A stretch of 64,000 nt of DNA. It comes from Lingula anatina (lineage: Eukaryota > Brachiopoda > Lingulata > Lingulida > Lingulidae). A program made the position numbers and the translations under genes. Positions 28,359-41,300 of this stretch are shown piece by piece (the stretch's first letter is position 1; every line of letters begins with the position of its first letter). The stretch covers positions 786,572 through 850,571 of the forward strand of contig NW_019775414.1 of assembly GCF_001039355.2 (NCBI RefSeq). The letters run 5' to 3'. Under the pieces are notes generated by a model. That model was not told the DNA's origin. It made no database searches and worked only from the letters and a program-made list of their open reading frames with translations.

Positions 28359-28385
28359 TTTTTTTTTTGGGGGGGGGGGAGGGGG
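28359..28385 (+). repeat. T-run/G-run low complexity
   Basis: Ten T followed by eleven G, an A and five G. Simple low-complexity DNA in the intergenic flank. Confidence 0.95.
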
Positions 28386-31300
28386 TGTTCAAGCGTAATG
28401 CATATCAGGAATAATAAAAAGAGACGCCAACTACTGCCTGACTAATGAAGATGAAAAAACCAAGATAGTGTTATTAAACAAAAGAAGTTGATTGTAATCA
28501 TATTGACCAGTTTTTCCTGGTTGACTTTCTGAACCTCGTGAACAAAATTTGACATTTTTCTTACTCGATGATGCTCGCAAATTCCAGGACGATGTATTAA
28601 ATTCCCTTTTTTGGAGCTCACTGATTTGTTTCAAGCCTTTTCAGGGAGCAATGTCGATTCAGGAAATTATAGCGAGCAAATAAAACAGATATTTAATTGT
28701 TCTTTCAGACCGCAGCTTCGCATGAGCTCCTACCAGACCTCGATCGATGATATTTTTTCTCAGTAAAGCAATTCCCCGGAATAGCCTGGGGTACAAGCAG
28801 ATAATACACTTTCCCTCATTTCCCCTATCTGAGCCCAAAGATGCGCGTTCGAGTGATGGTTGATTTTTAAGAAAATCCCATTGGAAATGAGGTCCTTTTT
28901 TTCATTTCTTAAAATGTCATCAATTTACCATCGCCGCTCATGCACAAGCCAAGATAATGACAATGTAAAGATGATATTTGCTTTGGTCAGAACAATCATC
29001 AAAAAGTATCACGCAAAGTTGCGAAATGGCTTTGACAGTGGTATCTCCTTTGTTTATTGCGGTGAAGTGTAGAGCCGCCGATGGCTGCATTTAACATTGA
29101 CACACAGAGAGTCGAAAAGCTCTCAGATTTTGATATCATTAAGATTCAATTCTTTATGAGAAATTTCTCCAAGGGTCGAATAGGTCAGCCTTTTCTCTCC
29201 AGCAACACTTTACACCATCATAAATTGTACAAATTAAGCAAACTCTCATCTTGCAAAAAGCGTAGAAATCAAATATTTTCATTTGCGTTGGTCTCGAGTT
29301 TTTCGGCATAATTTCATTAAGCAGCATTTGCTTTAGTTTTATTATTCTCAAGGAGTCTTTCAGCCACTAGGATGACTACATTTGTCGCCAAAACGTATTT
29401 AACAGCAAATTAACAAGACGCTCGCGCTTTTTTATAACCTTAATTAATTAGTTAATTGAATGCTACATCAGATGCCGGATTATTATTAATCTGAGTATGG
29501 AATATTAAATATAACATTTCCAAGTGGAGAAAAAGTAGGGAAACTATCACTGCAGGCAGTAACGGTCAAGAATTATGTTTTATCCGCTGGGTTTCAGATT
29601 ACGACAATTTCATCGCCACATAAGTGACACGAGAAGAAGAGGATATTTTTAAAACTGTTTAATAAAACATTACACACGTATACTTTATCTGGTCTGTAAA
29701 TGATTAAAAAAACATAAAATATAGAGTAAACGCATCAGTTTATCATAGGTTGAATATAAAATCCACATATCAGGTAAATATTGTACGCGTTTCAAAGGCA
29801 AGTTTTGATGACTGATTAACAAGGTACAAAATAATTGCGTCTCTCCGCACATCTAGTTGACGGACAGACAGACTGATCGACAAAACTACTTCTCTTCTCA
29901 TCATCGCCTGCTTAGGAGTTGGTGTTTCCTAGTAAACGAACATTAACTAATGCTCACAGATGGCGATTATTTCTTAAGATGAAATGGATCACATCAGTAA
30001 AGAACGTAGGTTTGAGATCGTTTTGTCGTGATGAGCATGCGAGACACCTGCTGTTCGGAGCCGCTGCTTCTGCACTACCGTTCACTCCTAATGACAGCTA
30101 TTTCCAGGCGAGCGAGTTGTCTGTAAGAGCCTTGTGTTTGATATATTATGATTCATTAACTGGCTATTAGAAGACAAAATGAAGACAATAACATCTTTTA
30201 AAGGCTCATTCGCTTCTTTTCTAAATGCATTTTGTTCGTTTTCAGCGGACAATTATCCAGCTATTCCGACGCGCGAAGGCGCAACAGTCTCGTGAAACCT
30301 AATGCTTTGGCGTCTGTAGACATCTTAATTAGTTGACAAAAAGCACCAAAGTTAATTATTTTGTTTTCGTTCTGGGTTATGGATGAAAGATGCAGCTGAC
30401 TACTCCTGGCTGCAAACGAAGCGATAGCTCTTTTTAATTAGCAGTATCTGCGTCATCACATGTGCGACGTAAGGTTGCATTGTAGGGCTTTGTGACGGTG
30501 TTCTAGTTTGTTAATGTTAAAGTCTTTTTTTTTTAGTGTCGGTAAATTATAATGGAGGAGGGAAGGAGAGGGGTAGGGGGTCCAACCGTTATTTCTTATT
30601 GTTCTTAATGCAAATGATTCGCAACCCTTTTGGCCATGAAATTCTGATTAATTGAAAAAATATATATAACAGGAGCTGGGAGATATCTTGATGCCCATCG
30701 GCTCAGAAATCCCCCGTTATGATATTGGCATTGTGCATTTGAAATGATGTCTTTGAATGAACGTTCATCTTTTAAAACCTATAATTTATTTTGCAAACAC
30801 TTTTCTGAACTGGCAATAGGCGCGCCACAATAAAACAAAACCAAATAAATGTTTTTTCGGGGAACAAAATGTTGATTTCCAAATTCATATAATAGTGCGG
30901 ATTTATAGATTTTATGAACTCATCGCACAATTATGTTTTCGCATTGCTACTGAAGTGTTTTATCAAAAGAACAGTAATTGCATGTCAAGTTTAAGCCTTA
31001 AGCTTCTTCAAGTTTTCTTAAGAGAATCGTTGCAACCATGTCAAAGATTTTTTCCCCAAGCCCCTGTTTAATTCAGTATTAATTATCCATCCATGATAGA
31101 ATACGCCCTTGAATCCGGCATCTCTGACCTTTCACGCCTCGGAGTAAAAATAGTTGCCTGGTTGAGTCAAAGTTAGTGTCTACCAGAGTCTTGTTACCAC
31201 TTGTTCATTCATAGAAGAGAAATTACACTTAATTGTCCTGGGGAATTTGTGACAGAGTAATTCCCGAGATCAAAATTAGGGGTTAAAATTTGAATTGATC

Positions 31301-32400
31301 ATTTGTCAAGTGAAAAGAATTCATAATCACCTAAAAAACGGTTAGCAGATGACTAACTTTGCTAAGTGATATTTGTGACTTTGAAAATTACCTATGCAAA
31401 TATACAGACCTCCCCAATTCGATTTTCTACGCATTATATTTTATACCTAGAACAGACTTTTTTTCTATTTTTGAAAATATGTACGTAGACATAAGGGTTC
31501 TTGTAAAAGCTTTCATAGTCGCACGCTCTACCTGATGATAGGAGATACATGTACTATGGATGTTTACGTACGAAAAATAAATATCACGCACTTTTTTTTG
31601 CATTTTTAAGATATCGGCTAAAAGCTTTTAAGTATTTTATCCGCCTTCTTTTTCTCACTTCATCCCTGACTTTTGCTCACGCAACAGTCGCTTAAATGTT
31701 AATCTAGTTTATTGTCTTTTTTAACAGAGGGTAAAAGGTAAACTTGATTTTCGAAAAACAAGGCAAGCAAGAAAATACCTTGGAAGGCGTATTCTGAGCT
31801 ATGGATTTCTCATAAGCATGTTGCACAGAGAAAAAAAGTTGCATATTGATTTTTTTTATCTACTTCAGTAATCGTTAACTTAATTCTACAGTTGTATTAG
31901 TTATTACACCTAGCATTTTTAAAAGAAATGCCTTTTCCAATGGAGCACCAATACCCATACAAAGTGCGTTGGGGCTTAGATAAAGATGCACTTTCAAAAT
32001 ATCGCACTGGCAGTGAACTGAGTTATGCGTCTACAAAAATAACGTATCTTGGAAATAACACTCGACGACCACATTCTAACTGAGTTATTCGAATGAGTAA
32101 ACATTTTGCATGAGCCTGTTAAAGTACGAATGAAAGCGTTTAATCATTTTCAGTCTTCATGACATTGAAAAATGTTTTATGTGCATGGATAGAGCCTCAA
32201 ATTGAAAAAAAAATACTTTAAAGATATGTTATTTGAAATACAGCATAGTTAAGATTAAAAAGTATTTAAGTCAAATGCACGTAAAACATGGGAAAACAAG
32301 GCCGGGTAATTTATAATGTGAAACCTTTATTCTATTTCTTAAAATATGTGCTATTACAGTGACCCACTGTGTCTCCCAGCTTTGCAGATATCCCCTACTT

Positions 32401-32422
32401 CCCCCCCCCCCCCAAAAAAAAA
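32401..32422 (+). repeat. C-run/A-run low complexity
   Basis: Thirteen C followed by nine A in the intergenic flank. Confidence 0.95.
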
Positions 32423-33634
32423 GCATAAAAATAGTATAACAAGTAAAACGAGACAATGCCAAACACTTTCCACCCATGTGCCGAACATATTATGGCAGAC
32501 TTGCCATTGTTTTCTAATTCATAATTGCTGAACGGAGCGTGGCTTTATTTATTACCCTTTTTTATTCATTCTTGTGCCCCCATCCCCTCCCCCCTTTAAC
32601 AAAATCCTGGATCCGCCAGTTTTTTTATCATAAAAATAATTTCATCACCTGAGATCATATGGTTGAAATATCAGGTGTAATGACCTTTATGATTCAGCAT
32701 AATCAATACGTTTTTGTTAACATGCTAAAATCTAAAAAGGTGAAGAGGACACACTGTCGGTGAAAAACATTTCTTAAATACGGGTTTTCATTTTGTTTTC
32801 GATCTTTTCTATTTCAAAATTTAGGTAAACTTCACGTATTTCATTCAATCAAAACTGTGTACAATTGCGTACGTTTTAGTGAGCATATTTTGAATCTCCT
32901 GATTGAAATATTTTATCGTCTCTTGCCTTTTCATTTTTTATATTTTACTTTTTGCAATTTGTCCTGTTTGAGCGTTTTATATAGAAGAACCATTTTTATA
33001 CAAACCTCATTAATTACAAACCGCACTTAAGTTTGACGTACGGTAAATTTACTTATTTCACCTTTTTAAGTCAAATATATTTGGATTTTTATTGCGCCTG
33101 GCATTGAACATCTATACCTAAATTATGATTGAAATTTTTTCTCAATGGAGCTTTTCTTGAATATTTAAAAAAATATTTTATACCCCTGAGCGCACCACAT
33201 ACAGTATTAATGTAGTACAAATATTAAAGAATGACAGAAATAAAGGCATTCTCTTCTTTTCAAATCGTGGTTCATTACTTCGGCAGCGTTTGCATTGTCA
33301 GTGCAAATATCATTATATTGTCTAAGCATTTCGAACATGTAGGTACTGCCTTGCTCTACCTAAGCTTTTCTCTGAACACCCTGACATACATAAATTTAGA
33401 AGGCTAAAGAGCAATGACCAAGGAGGGGTGGCACATTTTTTAAGATAAATGGGAAATTATAACGTTATCTTATGCCTATCTTAAAAACTATTTGAAAACT
33501 TGTAATCGAGTCTATCCAACACAACGTTTTGGAATAGATAAACACAACAAAGTCTACGGTAAATCGAAATCGAAATATGTTTTAAAATTTCATAAAAATA
33601 TTTTGCAAAAGAAGTGCTCAGAATATTTTATTCA

Positions 33635-33665
33635 TTTTTTTTTTTTTGTTGTTGTTGTTGTTGTT
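33635..33665 (+). repeat. poly-T then (GTT)n
   Basis: T-run followed by six GTT units. Confidence 0.93.
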
Positions 33666-36600
33666 AAAAAGCCTAACTAACAGACGTAAACATTTAATTT
33701 TTAAATGGATCACCGTTTTTGAAGGTACATGTATTATATTCTTAACTCTCCATCTTTTCTTCCACTAAAATACATCTGACACCATTTATCAAGTCATCCG
33801 TTGGCGACAAAAAGACTTTTAATACAGCTTTCATCACACTGCGGCTTGCATGTTCAAGACTCGTTTTTCTAACACGCTTATCGAGCCGACCTACGTCTCA
33901 AGATGGCCGACTTTTCAGGGTCTGTTCTTTTTCAATTTCCTCCTACCTTGAACGGTTTAAAGGGCGGAGTGCTTAGTCTATCGTTCCTCTGGTGCAACCG
34001 TTTTACCTAACCAAGCAAACGTGCTCGTGTTGAATGCTTAGTCTGGTCCGTCCACTAATCTTAAGTTTTATTTGATCGGTCAAGCAGACAGAGAGGTGGT
34101 CAGATATGGACGGTCAGCTGATTGGCGGTGGCCATACATTGCTAATGTGGTATTTTTGTGGAAGCATCGTTTAATTTATGTTACATTAGTTAAATGTAGA
34201 CTGCTGTACTTTATATCTTCGAGATATCAGTCCAGTTAAAAAGGTATTTCCGATATTTTAAGCTACTTGGAATATTAAGCAAGAACCCTGTCCATAAGAT
34301 ATTCGATTGTATATGAAAGCATGTGGTGTATTTTTCAAAATCAGCCATATCGGATGTTTTCAAAAACTGGGGAAGTAAAGAAATATCTGCGAATTTTTAA
34401 AAATCCTTAATTAAGTTCGAAATTAATATTTAACAATCGTGTTGGCCTACATAACAGTAATACAGATTTTTTGAGCATATCATGGTAAAGCCTAGGACAC
34501 AGTAGACACGTTTTTTTTTAGTGGATCATAGGTGCATCCAAGCTAGCATAAGCGCCCATGTTAATCTTGCTCCTAGTTTGCAAAATCCTAGAAAAAGTGC
34601 GTGAGAGTACTCTTGAGTGCGTGCGTGTGACCACTCATTTTTGGATTGAAAAATGTAGCCATGGGCATTTTCAGTTACCTTATATGCGTTGTAGTTCGGA
34701 TTCTGTCAAATGCACATTTGTTAATGCATGTATACAATAACGAAGAAACAAGGCAAGGAAACGCGCGAAACTGCATTACTTTGTCCAAAGGCTTATAAAA
34801 AATGTAGAATATTCTGAGCCATATCTATGACCGTTTCTATCGCTTTAAATAATCTTAAAGAACAAATTCATTGACGGGACAGAAATTCAAGTGACCAATG
34901 TCCAACTTCAAATCGTTTAAGAAAAAATATCATCAAATGTTTTTCATAATTCTGCAAAACATGTTTTTCTTCTTCATGTTTTCAGCATGCCACCTGGGTG
35001 TCAGAATCACACAAAAAATTCTTATTATTGTACGTCACAAACTTTTGCGTGTTGTTTTACAATAACAAAATGTTGAAAAGAGTGTACCAAGAAATGCATC
35101 ATGTCAATTCTAAAGTGGAATCTCTAGAATAGAATCTTGGCTTAAAGCAAAATTTAGCGTTGAGAGGGTTGGGAAGGAACTAGCATGCTAGGCTTGAATT
35201 TATCTGTTATCTTTAAATATATATATTTACTTTTCTTCCATATAGGCTAATACCAAATCATTGCACTGTCCGTATTTGGTGATTGTGTATGTGCGCGCGC
35301 GCGTAAACGTGCATGTTTGGAAGTGTGGAGTGTGGAGGTGGTATACACTAATAAAATATACATTCTCTTCATATTTTTGTTATTAAAAATACTTTCTACG
35401 TGGCTTTTTACATCCAATCTAATCGGGATATTTAACGTTTTAATGTTGAGTATATTTTTGTAATTTACAATGACAATTGGACTTTAATCATATATGTTTA
35501 TTGTATAGATACACCCTTCTTGGAATGCATCCATTTTTTTCCCGCGTGCTGAATTCCCTTCTTTTCGGAAGACCTGAAGGTGAACTGGACGTATTATTAA
35601 AATGTATCCTTGGAAGCTTCAAATTTTATGCCACTGGTGTGAAAATGGTCGATGAAACGCTATGAACATTTTATAACGTACAAAAGGTGTGTGGTTTTGT
35701 TATGTCTGCTTCGAATCTATCGCGTGGTAACATCGGTTGTTACTAACCTGAATCAAGATTTTTGATGCTCTATCATCAAGCTTTGTAAATAGCCCTAAAA
35801 AAAGAATGCATGGACAAATATTTACTTAATCTGCAACATCATATCATGATTCTACATCACTTGTTGCAGTAATTTTGATTAAATCCGCAGTATTTACACA
35901 CAGCATTAAAATATCTGAAGATAAAAGTGTGTGCTTCTTGTCAAATTGCTTTTTCCCGTCTACTTCAAATCTTATTTGCAAAATTAACTCGAGACATTGA
36001 AAATATTCTCAAACATGCCATCTAATTAATGACAAATCAAATACGCTTTACTATAATTTTGCTTGTGCTAACTTTTCACGAGACAAGAAAAAACTTTCTC
36101 CGATAAAGCCAGCTGTTTATACAGAAGATACATAAATCGTCAAGCCTATGTTTTTCTTTTATGGAAACGATGAACAAATTTGGATTATATGCCTGGATAA
36201 GGAATATTTTCTTTCATTATCGAAAAACAAATTTAACGACGTAAGATATAATCCGCTTTTATTTGGACACACATTTAAAAACCGTATGTCTAAATCTACT
36301 TGCGTCTGCAGAATAAAGAATTTTTTTCAGTTTAATTAACCTCTTCATACTCAGAAAAAACTTTCAACTAGTACATACAATAAATGAGTCAAACATAAAT
36401 GAAAATATCTAACTGGTAGTCTGTAAGTACAGATTAAGAAATTGGTAATATTGTAAACGAGGGCCACCCGACACTTAAAAAGCAAATACAGCAGCACTTT
36501 TCAAATTCTCCTCAAACACAATCAATCCTCTGCGACTGGGCCAAATTGCACTATCATTGCAGTAGGTGTGACGACGCTTTGAGCCGTAAACACCACTTCG

Positions 36601-36933
36601 ACATGTTTCAGTTATAGTAAATGATATATAATCAATCAAGCATTTACATGCCTATAACTGTAACAAAACATCAGATAATGATTCATGTATTTTGACATTT
36701 AAAATACCTCGAAATTTCTATCGCATTTGATGAAACACTTTTAGACGCAGTGAAGTGTTTTTATGGTAACCCTCAGCTGAGCTTGCAATCAGCAAAAAAA
36801 ACCTTGTTAGCTACTGCCGTTTGGTAAACTGCTATAGCAATGGACAGGGGCGAAAAGCAATTTTACCTTAGGGCCTAACTATTTTAAAAAAATCACAAAA
36901 GAAGCGAAAGAGGGCGGGGGCAGTGTTACCCTA

Positions 36934-36966
36934 CCCCCCCCCACCACCACCACCACCACCACCACC
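36934..36966 (+). repeat. C-run and (ACC)n repeat
   Basis: A C homopolymer followed by eight ACC units, about 1.4 kb before the kinase gene. Confidence 0.93.
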
Positions 36967-38313
36967 CCTCCACCTGTTTCTGCGCTTGTGACTGCAAAAA
37001 AATGGGAGCGCTAAGCCAACCTAGCACTCCCGGCTCTCAAGCCTTTTTTATGACAAAATATCTATTAGTTTTTCTTGATATGAGAAGGTGATGACATAAA
37101 GATTCTGATGATCTGAAATGGGGGCTCCACATCAGAAATACGAAAGCCAGCTGCTCACTGGGTTTCAATGAAAGGAAAACAAAACACTCCCACCCACCCC
37201 CCACACCCCCACCCCCATCTTGCAGGAAAGAAGCCTTTCAATCCCTGATCCGATCTAAACTTGAGTACAGTTCCATAGTGGGATCCCTTTCACCAAAAAA
37301 GATATCGATAAAATTGTAAAGTTCCAAGTCAGGCAGCTCGCTTCATAACGGGTGATTATGCTGTCAGAAAACCAGGGTGTGTCTTAATAATGCTAGAGAA
37401 CTTAGGCTTAACTCCATAGTGTAACAGGCATAAAGCTAACAGGCTAATATTCTTTTGTAAAATGATTATGTCATCTCTGTGTCACCAGGAATACCTGACC
37501 AAAATCCGCAGCAGCAAACGCAGTTAAAGCCAAGGAGTTTTCCTCTCATAACCTGGTTGAAAAATACGTAACAAATAACAGCGAATGTTTCCATCTTTTA
37601 CACTCATTAATTTCCTACCAAAAGCTGGACTGGACTGGACTGTAACCACCTTGAGGACTCAATAGTTTGGCTACTGTCTTTTGAATCTTTCAGAGCAGCA
37701 ATACTCAGGGACTAATAACCCTCAGCCACTCTGTCGTCCGTTGCACCTACGCCGCACGGGCCCTGCGACGTTCCAGCTTTATATGACTTCTTGATACATT
37801 GTATATCTTAGATGTAATACTTTTGAAAATCCTTTGAAAACAATAGTTCACATTATGACTCCTGCCTTTTTTTAAGAAATTGCTTTTTTCTTTGGCATTC
37901 TAATATTCAGCATAGGCTACTCGTATTTGTTGAAAATGAAAGCAGTTTTGTTTATGTGGATTAACGAATCTTTACTACATCAAATTTTATGATATACCAG
38001 TTTATACTGATATTCATTCATTTTTTCGTTTGTGATAAGTAATTTGTCAACACACTGTTTTTTAAACCAAAAGAAAATATCTGCAGATATTTCATATATT
38101 TTGTGCTATACTTCAATAAGAAGAATATCATTTGACTGAGGAAATATAATTCAATTTCCCTTTAAACAATATCGTTTGAAAAATGCAAAGATTGAAAAAA
38201 AGAAAAGGAAATGTGCTACTCACTTTCGATACCTCATCTGCATCTTTCTACTTCGGCTCTGACATGAATCTGAAGACACAGACGAGATTTTCTTTTACAC
38301 CGAGGTTGATTAA

Positions 38314-38321
38314 TCACGTGA
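38314..38321 (+). promoter_or_regulatory. palindromic E-box (TCACGTGA)
   Basis: Perfect TCACGTGA palindrome 15 bases before the kinase start codon. Such sites bind USF/MITF/TFE-type bHLH-zip factors; use here is inferred. Confidence 0.4.
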
Positions 38322-38335
38322 CTAGCCGAGTGAAA

Positions 38336-41300
38336 ATGGCGGAGAATTATGAGAAGGAAAGTGTGATCGGATCTGGAACTTTTGGCCGTGCATGGCTTGT
38401 GGTTTCGAAAATTAACAAAAGAAAATACGTACTGAAAGAAATCCTGGTCCGAGGCCTGTCTAAGAAGCAAAGAGAGCAAAGTTTGACGGAGGTGGCTGTC
38501 CTTTCCCGGTGCAAGCATTGGAACATCATTCGTTACAAAGATGCCTTTGTCACAAGCAACATGATGTTGAACCTTGTCATGGAGTTCGCAGATGGAGGTA
38601 ATTTTTTTACATGTAAAACTGAGCACATGTACATAAGCTGAGAGTACAATTACTGTTGAGGTATTTCATTCAGTATTTGACCGAATCCTAGGTTACCTGA
38701 ATCCCGTAAGTGGAAATCCCTGCAATCCTTCTCTGTATAATACCAGTACGATAACTGATAATTTAGCTGAAGAAAATTCATTGAGGTAGATATTTCCTAA
38801 GTCCATTCATTTAGCCAGACGTCCAATTTGTCCACAACAAGTATGTATCTTTATATGTGATCCATATTTCACAATAAATGCATTGTAAACAACAGTACCC
38901 ATAGAAATACGATAAATTCTACATGTATTTTGCCATCAAAACTGTGGTTATCCCATTTATTCTAGAATCTGTGCTTGCCATCGGACCATGTGATCGCTAT
39001 AAATGACTACCCTTCAAAATCCAAACTTTTTGGAAAAAAAAAAAAAAAACAGGGACGAACTTTGAAGGTTGGAACAGATTCATTAACCATTGGTAACTAT
39101 GGGAAAATTTTAGTTTACTCCAGGAAAATCCATTTTTGGACAAAATGAACAGCTATTATCAATTCAAATACAATTGTTTTATGATTATTTATTTTGCATG
39201 GGTTCATTTTTCATTATCGTAGGTGATCTTAGTCAGAAGATTCAGCAGCAAAATGGCCAGCACTTTTCAACAGAGGTAATTAACTGTTTAAGTAAATTTC
39301 TAAATTAGGTATGTACAACAATAAAATGTTGATGGCTCAAAAATACTTGCTTTTAACTTTTCAACATCCCCGGTATAACTGATTATGTTACATGTGTAAT
39401 CCAGTTAAATTCCTCTTTTAATTACATTTTCCAGGTGATCCTTGATTGGTTTGTCCAGATTTGCTTTGCTTTGAAATACATCCATGGGCAGAAATTTCTT
39501 CACAGAGGTACAGAATTTCAACTGCTAAATTTTATGCACATCTATCTGACTTTAAAATTATTAAGTAGTTATTAGGTAGTATATACTTCACATGCTGTTT
39601 ATGTTATTATTTTACTTCATTATCCTAATGCTATAAATGAAATATTTCCCTTAAAAATATTTCTATTTCTATTTTGGTTGGTGATGTATAAATTACATTC
39701 AAGCAAAATATTTTAAACTTTCCTACTTGGATTTTTATGCAAGTTAGGCATTTTTAAAATTTCTTATTTTGTATATAAGGCAATTTTGATTTCTGCTGAT
39801 CCATTTGAATGCTCATGTGGTCTTAACTCATTTTTGTCTACTTGTGTTGATTCTTTGTACAGATCTGAAAACCCAGAATGTCTTCCTGACCTCAGAGAAT
39901 GTGATAAAAGTAGGAGACTTTGGAATTGCAAAGATGCTTGAAGGCAGCCAGGACCATGCTGACACTGCCATAGGAACTCCATACTATCTCAGTCCTGAGA
40001 TTTGTCAGCAGAAGCCATATCCTTTTTTATATTTTAAAATTGTCAATGTTGTGACATTAGTCATAAATAAATAATTTATAGTAAATTTAAGTTAAATTTG
40101 GGCTCATGTCCATTGAAACTATTGGTCTACATAGATCAATCCATCCCTGCATGGACCCACACTTAATGCAATCAGTTTATCAGATTAACACGCTGCTTCC
40201 TGGCCTTGAGTAAAATACAGAAAAGCTGGTGATTATACAAGAGGATCGAGGCGTGTTAATCTGTTAAACTGATTGCTTTCAGCGAGAGTTCCTGCTGAGT
40301 TGGATCGATCTATGGAGATCAATACTTTCAATGGGAATGAGCCCTTAGATATCACAATAAATCAGTATTGGCCTTAACACATTGTACTTACAATTATAAG
40401 ACTGACATGTGGTCCCTTGGCTGTATTTTGTATGAGCTGATATGTCTGACCCATGCCTTTGATGGATCTAATTTCACATCACTTGTGGTGAAAATAATGC
40501 AAGGAAAATACAAGCCCATTCCAAGGTAAGTGTCGGAACAATTTGTTGTTTTTTCTTTTTTCTTTTTTTCAAGAAGTAATCCCTGTACCTGCATAAGTGC
40601 CTTAATGAAATTTTTGCAATTAAACCTTTATTTTTTAGAAATTGAATTATAAGCTGTTTGTTTTCATCTTTCAAGCTCAAGAGCATATGTTAATGGAATG
40701 AAGTCATCATCGCATTTATGTAATCCCTTGATCAGTTCAGCTTCAATTTGACTAAATAAATATGAAAAATGATTGCTGTGACAGTAATCACTTAATACAT
40801 TTGACACAAAAATTTTTCCTGAAAAATTTATGTTAGTAAGGCTTGGAAATGGGGATTTAAAAGTTTTGAAAAGTTAGTTGCCTTTATAATAAAGAGTACC
40901 TAGTAGTTAATGTCTGAAATTTCAGCACAAACTACATGTCTTTGTTTCATTTTATTTTAATGGATTCATTTTATATTTAGCTCATCATTATTAAACCCTG
41001 AATTCCAGAGGGACAGAGATGGTTCTTGAAATATAATTTTACATTTTTAAAGTATTTTCCATAAATCTCACTTTTTAATTAAAAATAAAATGTTTATTGC
41101 ACAGAAAGTTTGGCCCACTGTTGGATGACCTTGTTGCTGTGTTACTTCGCCTTGAGCCAGAGAGCCGCCCTTCCGCACAACAGATTCTGTATATTCCTGC
41201 CATCAAGTCCTATGTGGAGAACTGTGTGTTGAGACAGAGGGAAGTGTATGAGAAAAAACTCAGTGGTAGCATTACAGATACCCCACAGCCACAACCTGGG

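Larger units (their letters stand above)
24140..38335. other. gene-poor flank upstream of AP-2 and of the NEK kinase
   Basis: About 14 kb between two divergent genes (AP-2 minus, kinase plus). No exon can be supported. It contains two YY1-like ATGGC motifs with short open frames (25,651-25,734 minus; 33,903-34,010 plus), homopolymer and CCA/GTT repeats, and clusters of TAATTA near 29,440 and 30,320. The promoters of both neighbours presumably lie at its ends. Confidence 0.6.

Noticed and set aside
38183-38335. In-frame upstream extension of the kinase first exon
   Set aside because: The extra 51 residues are low-complexity and the kinase family starts close to the glycine loop; the ATG at 38,336 has the better context.
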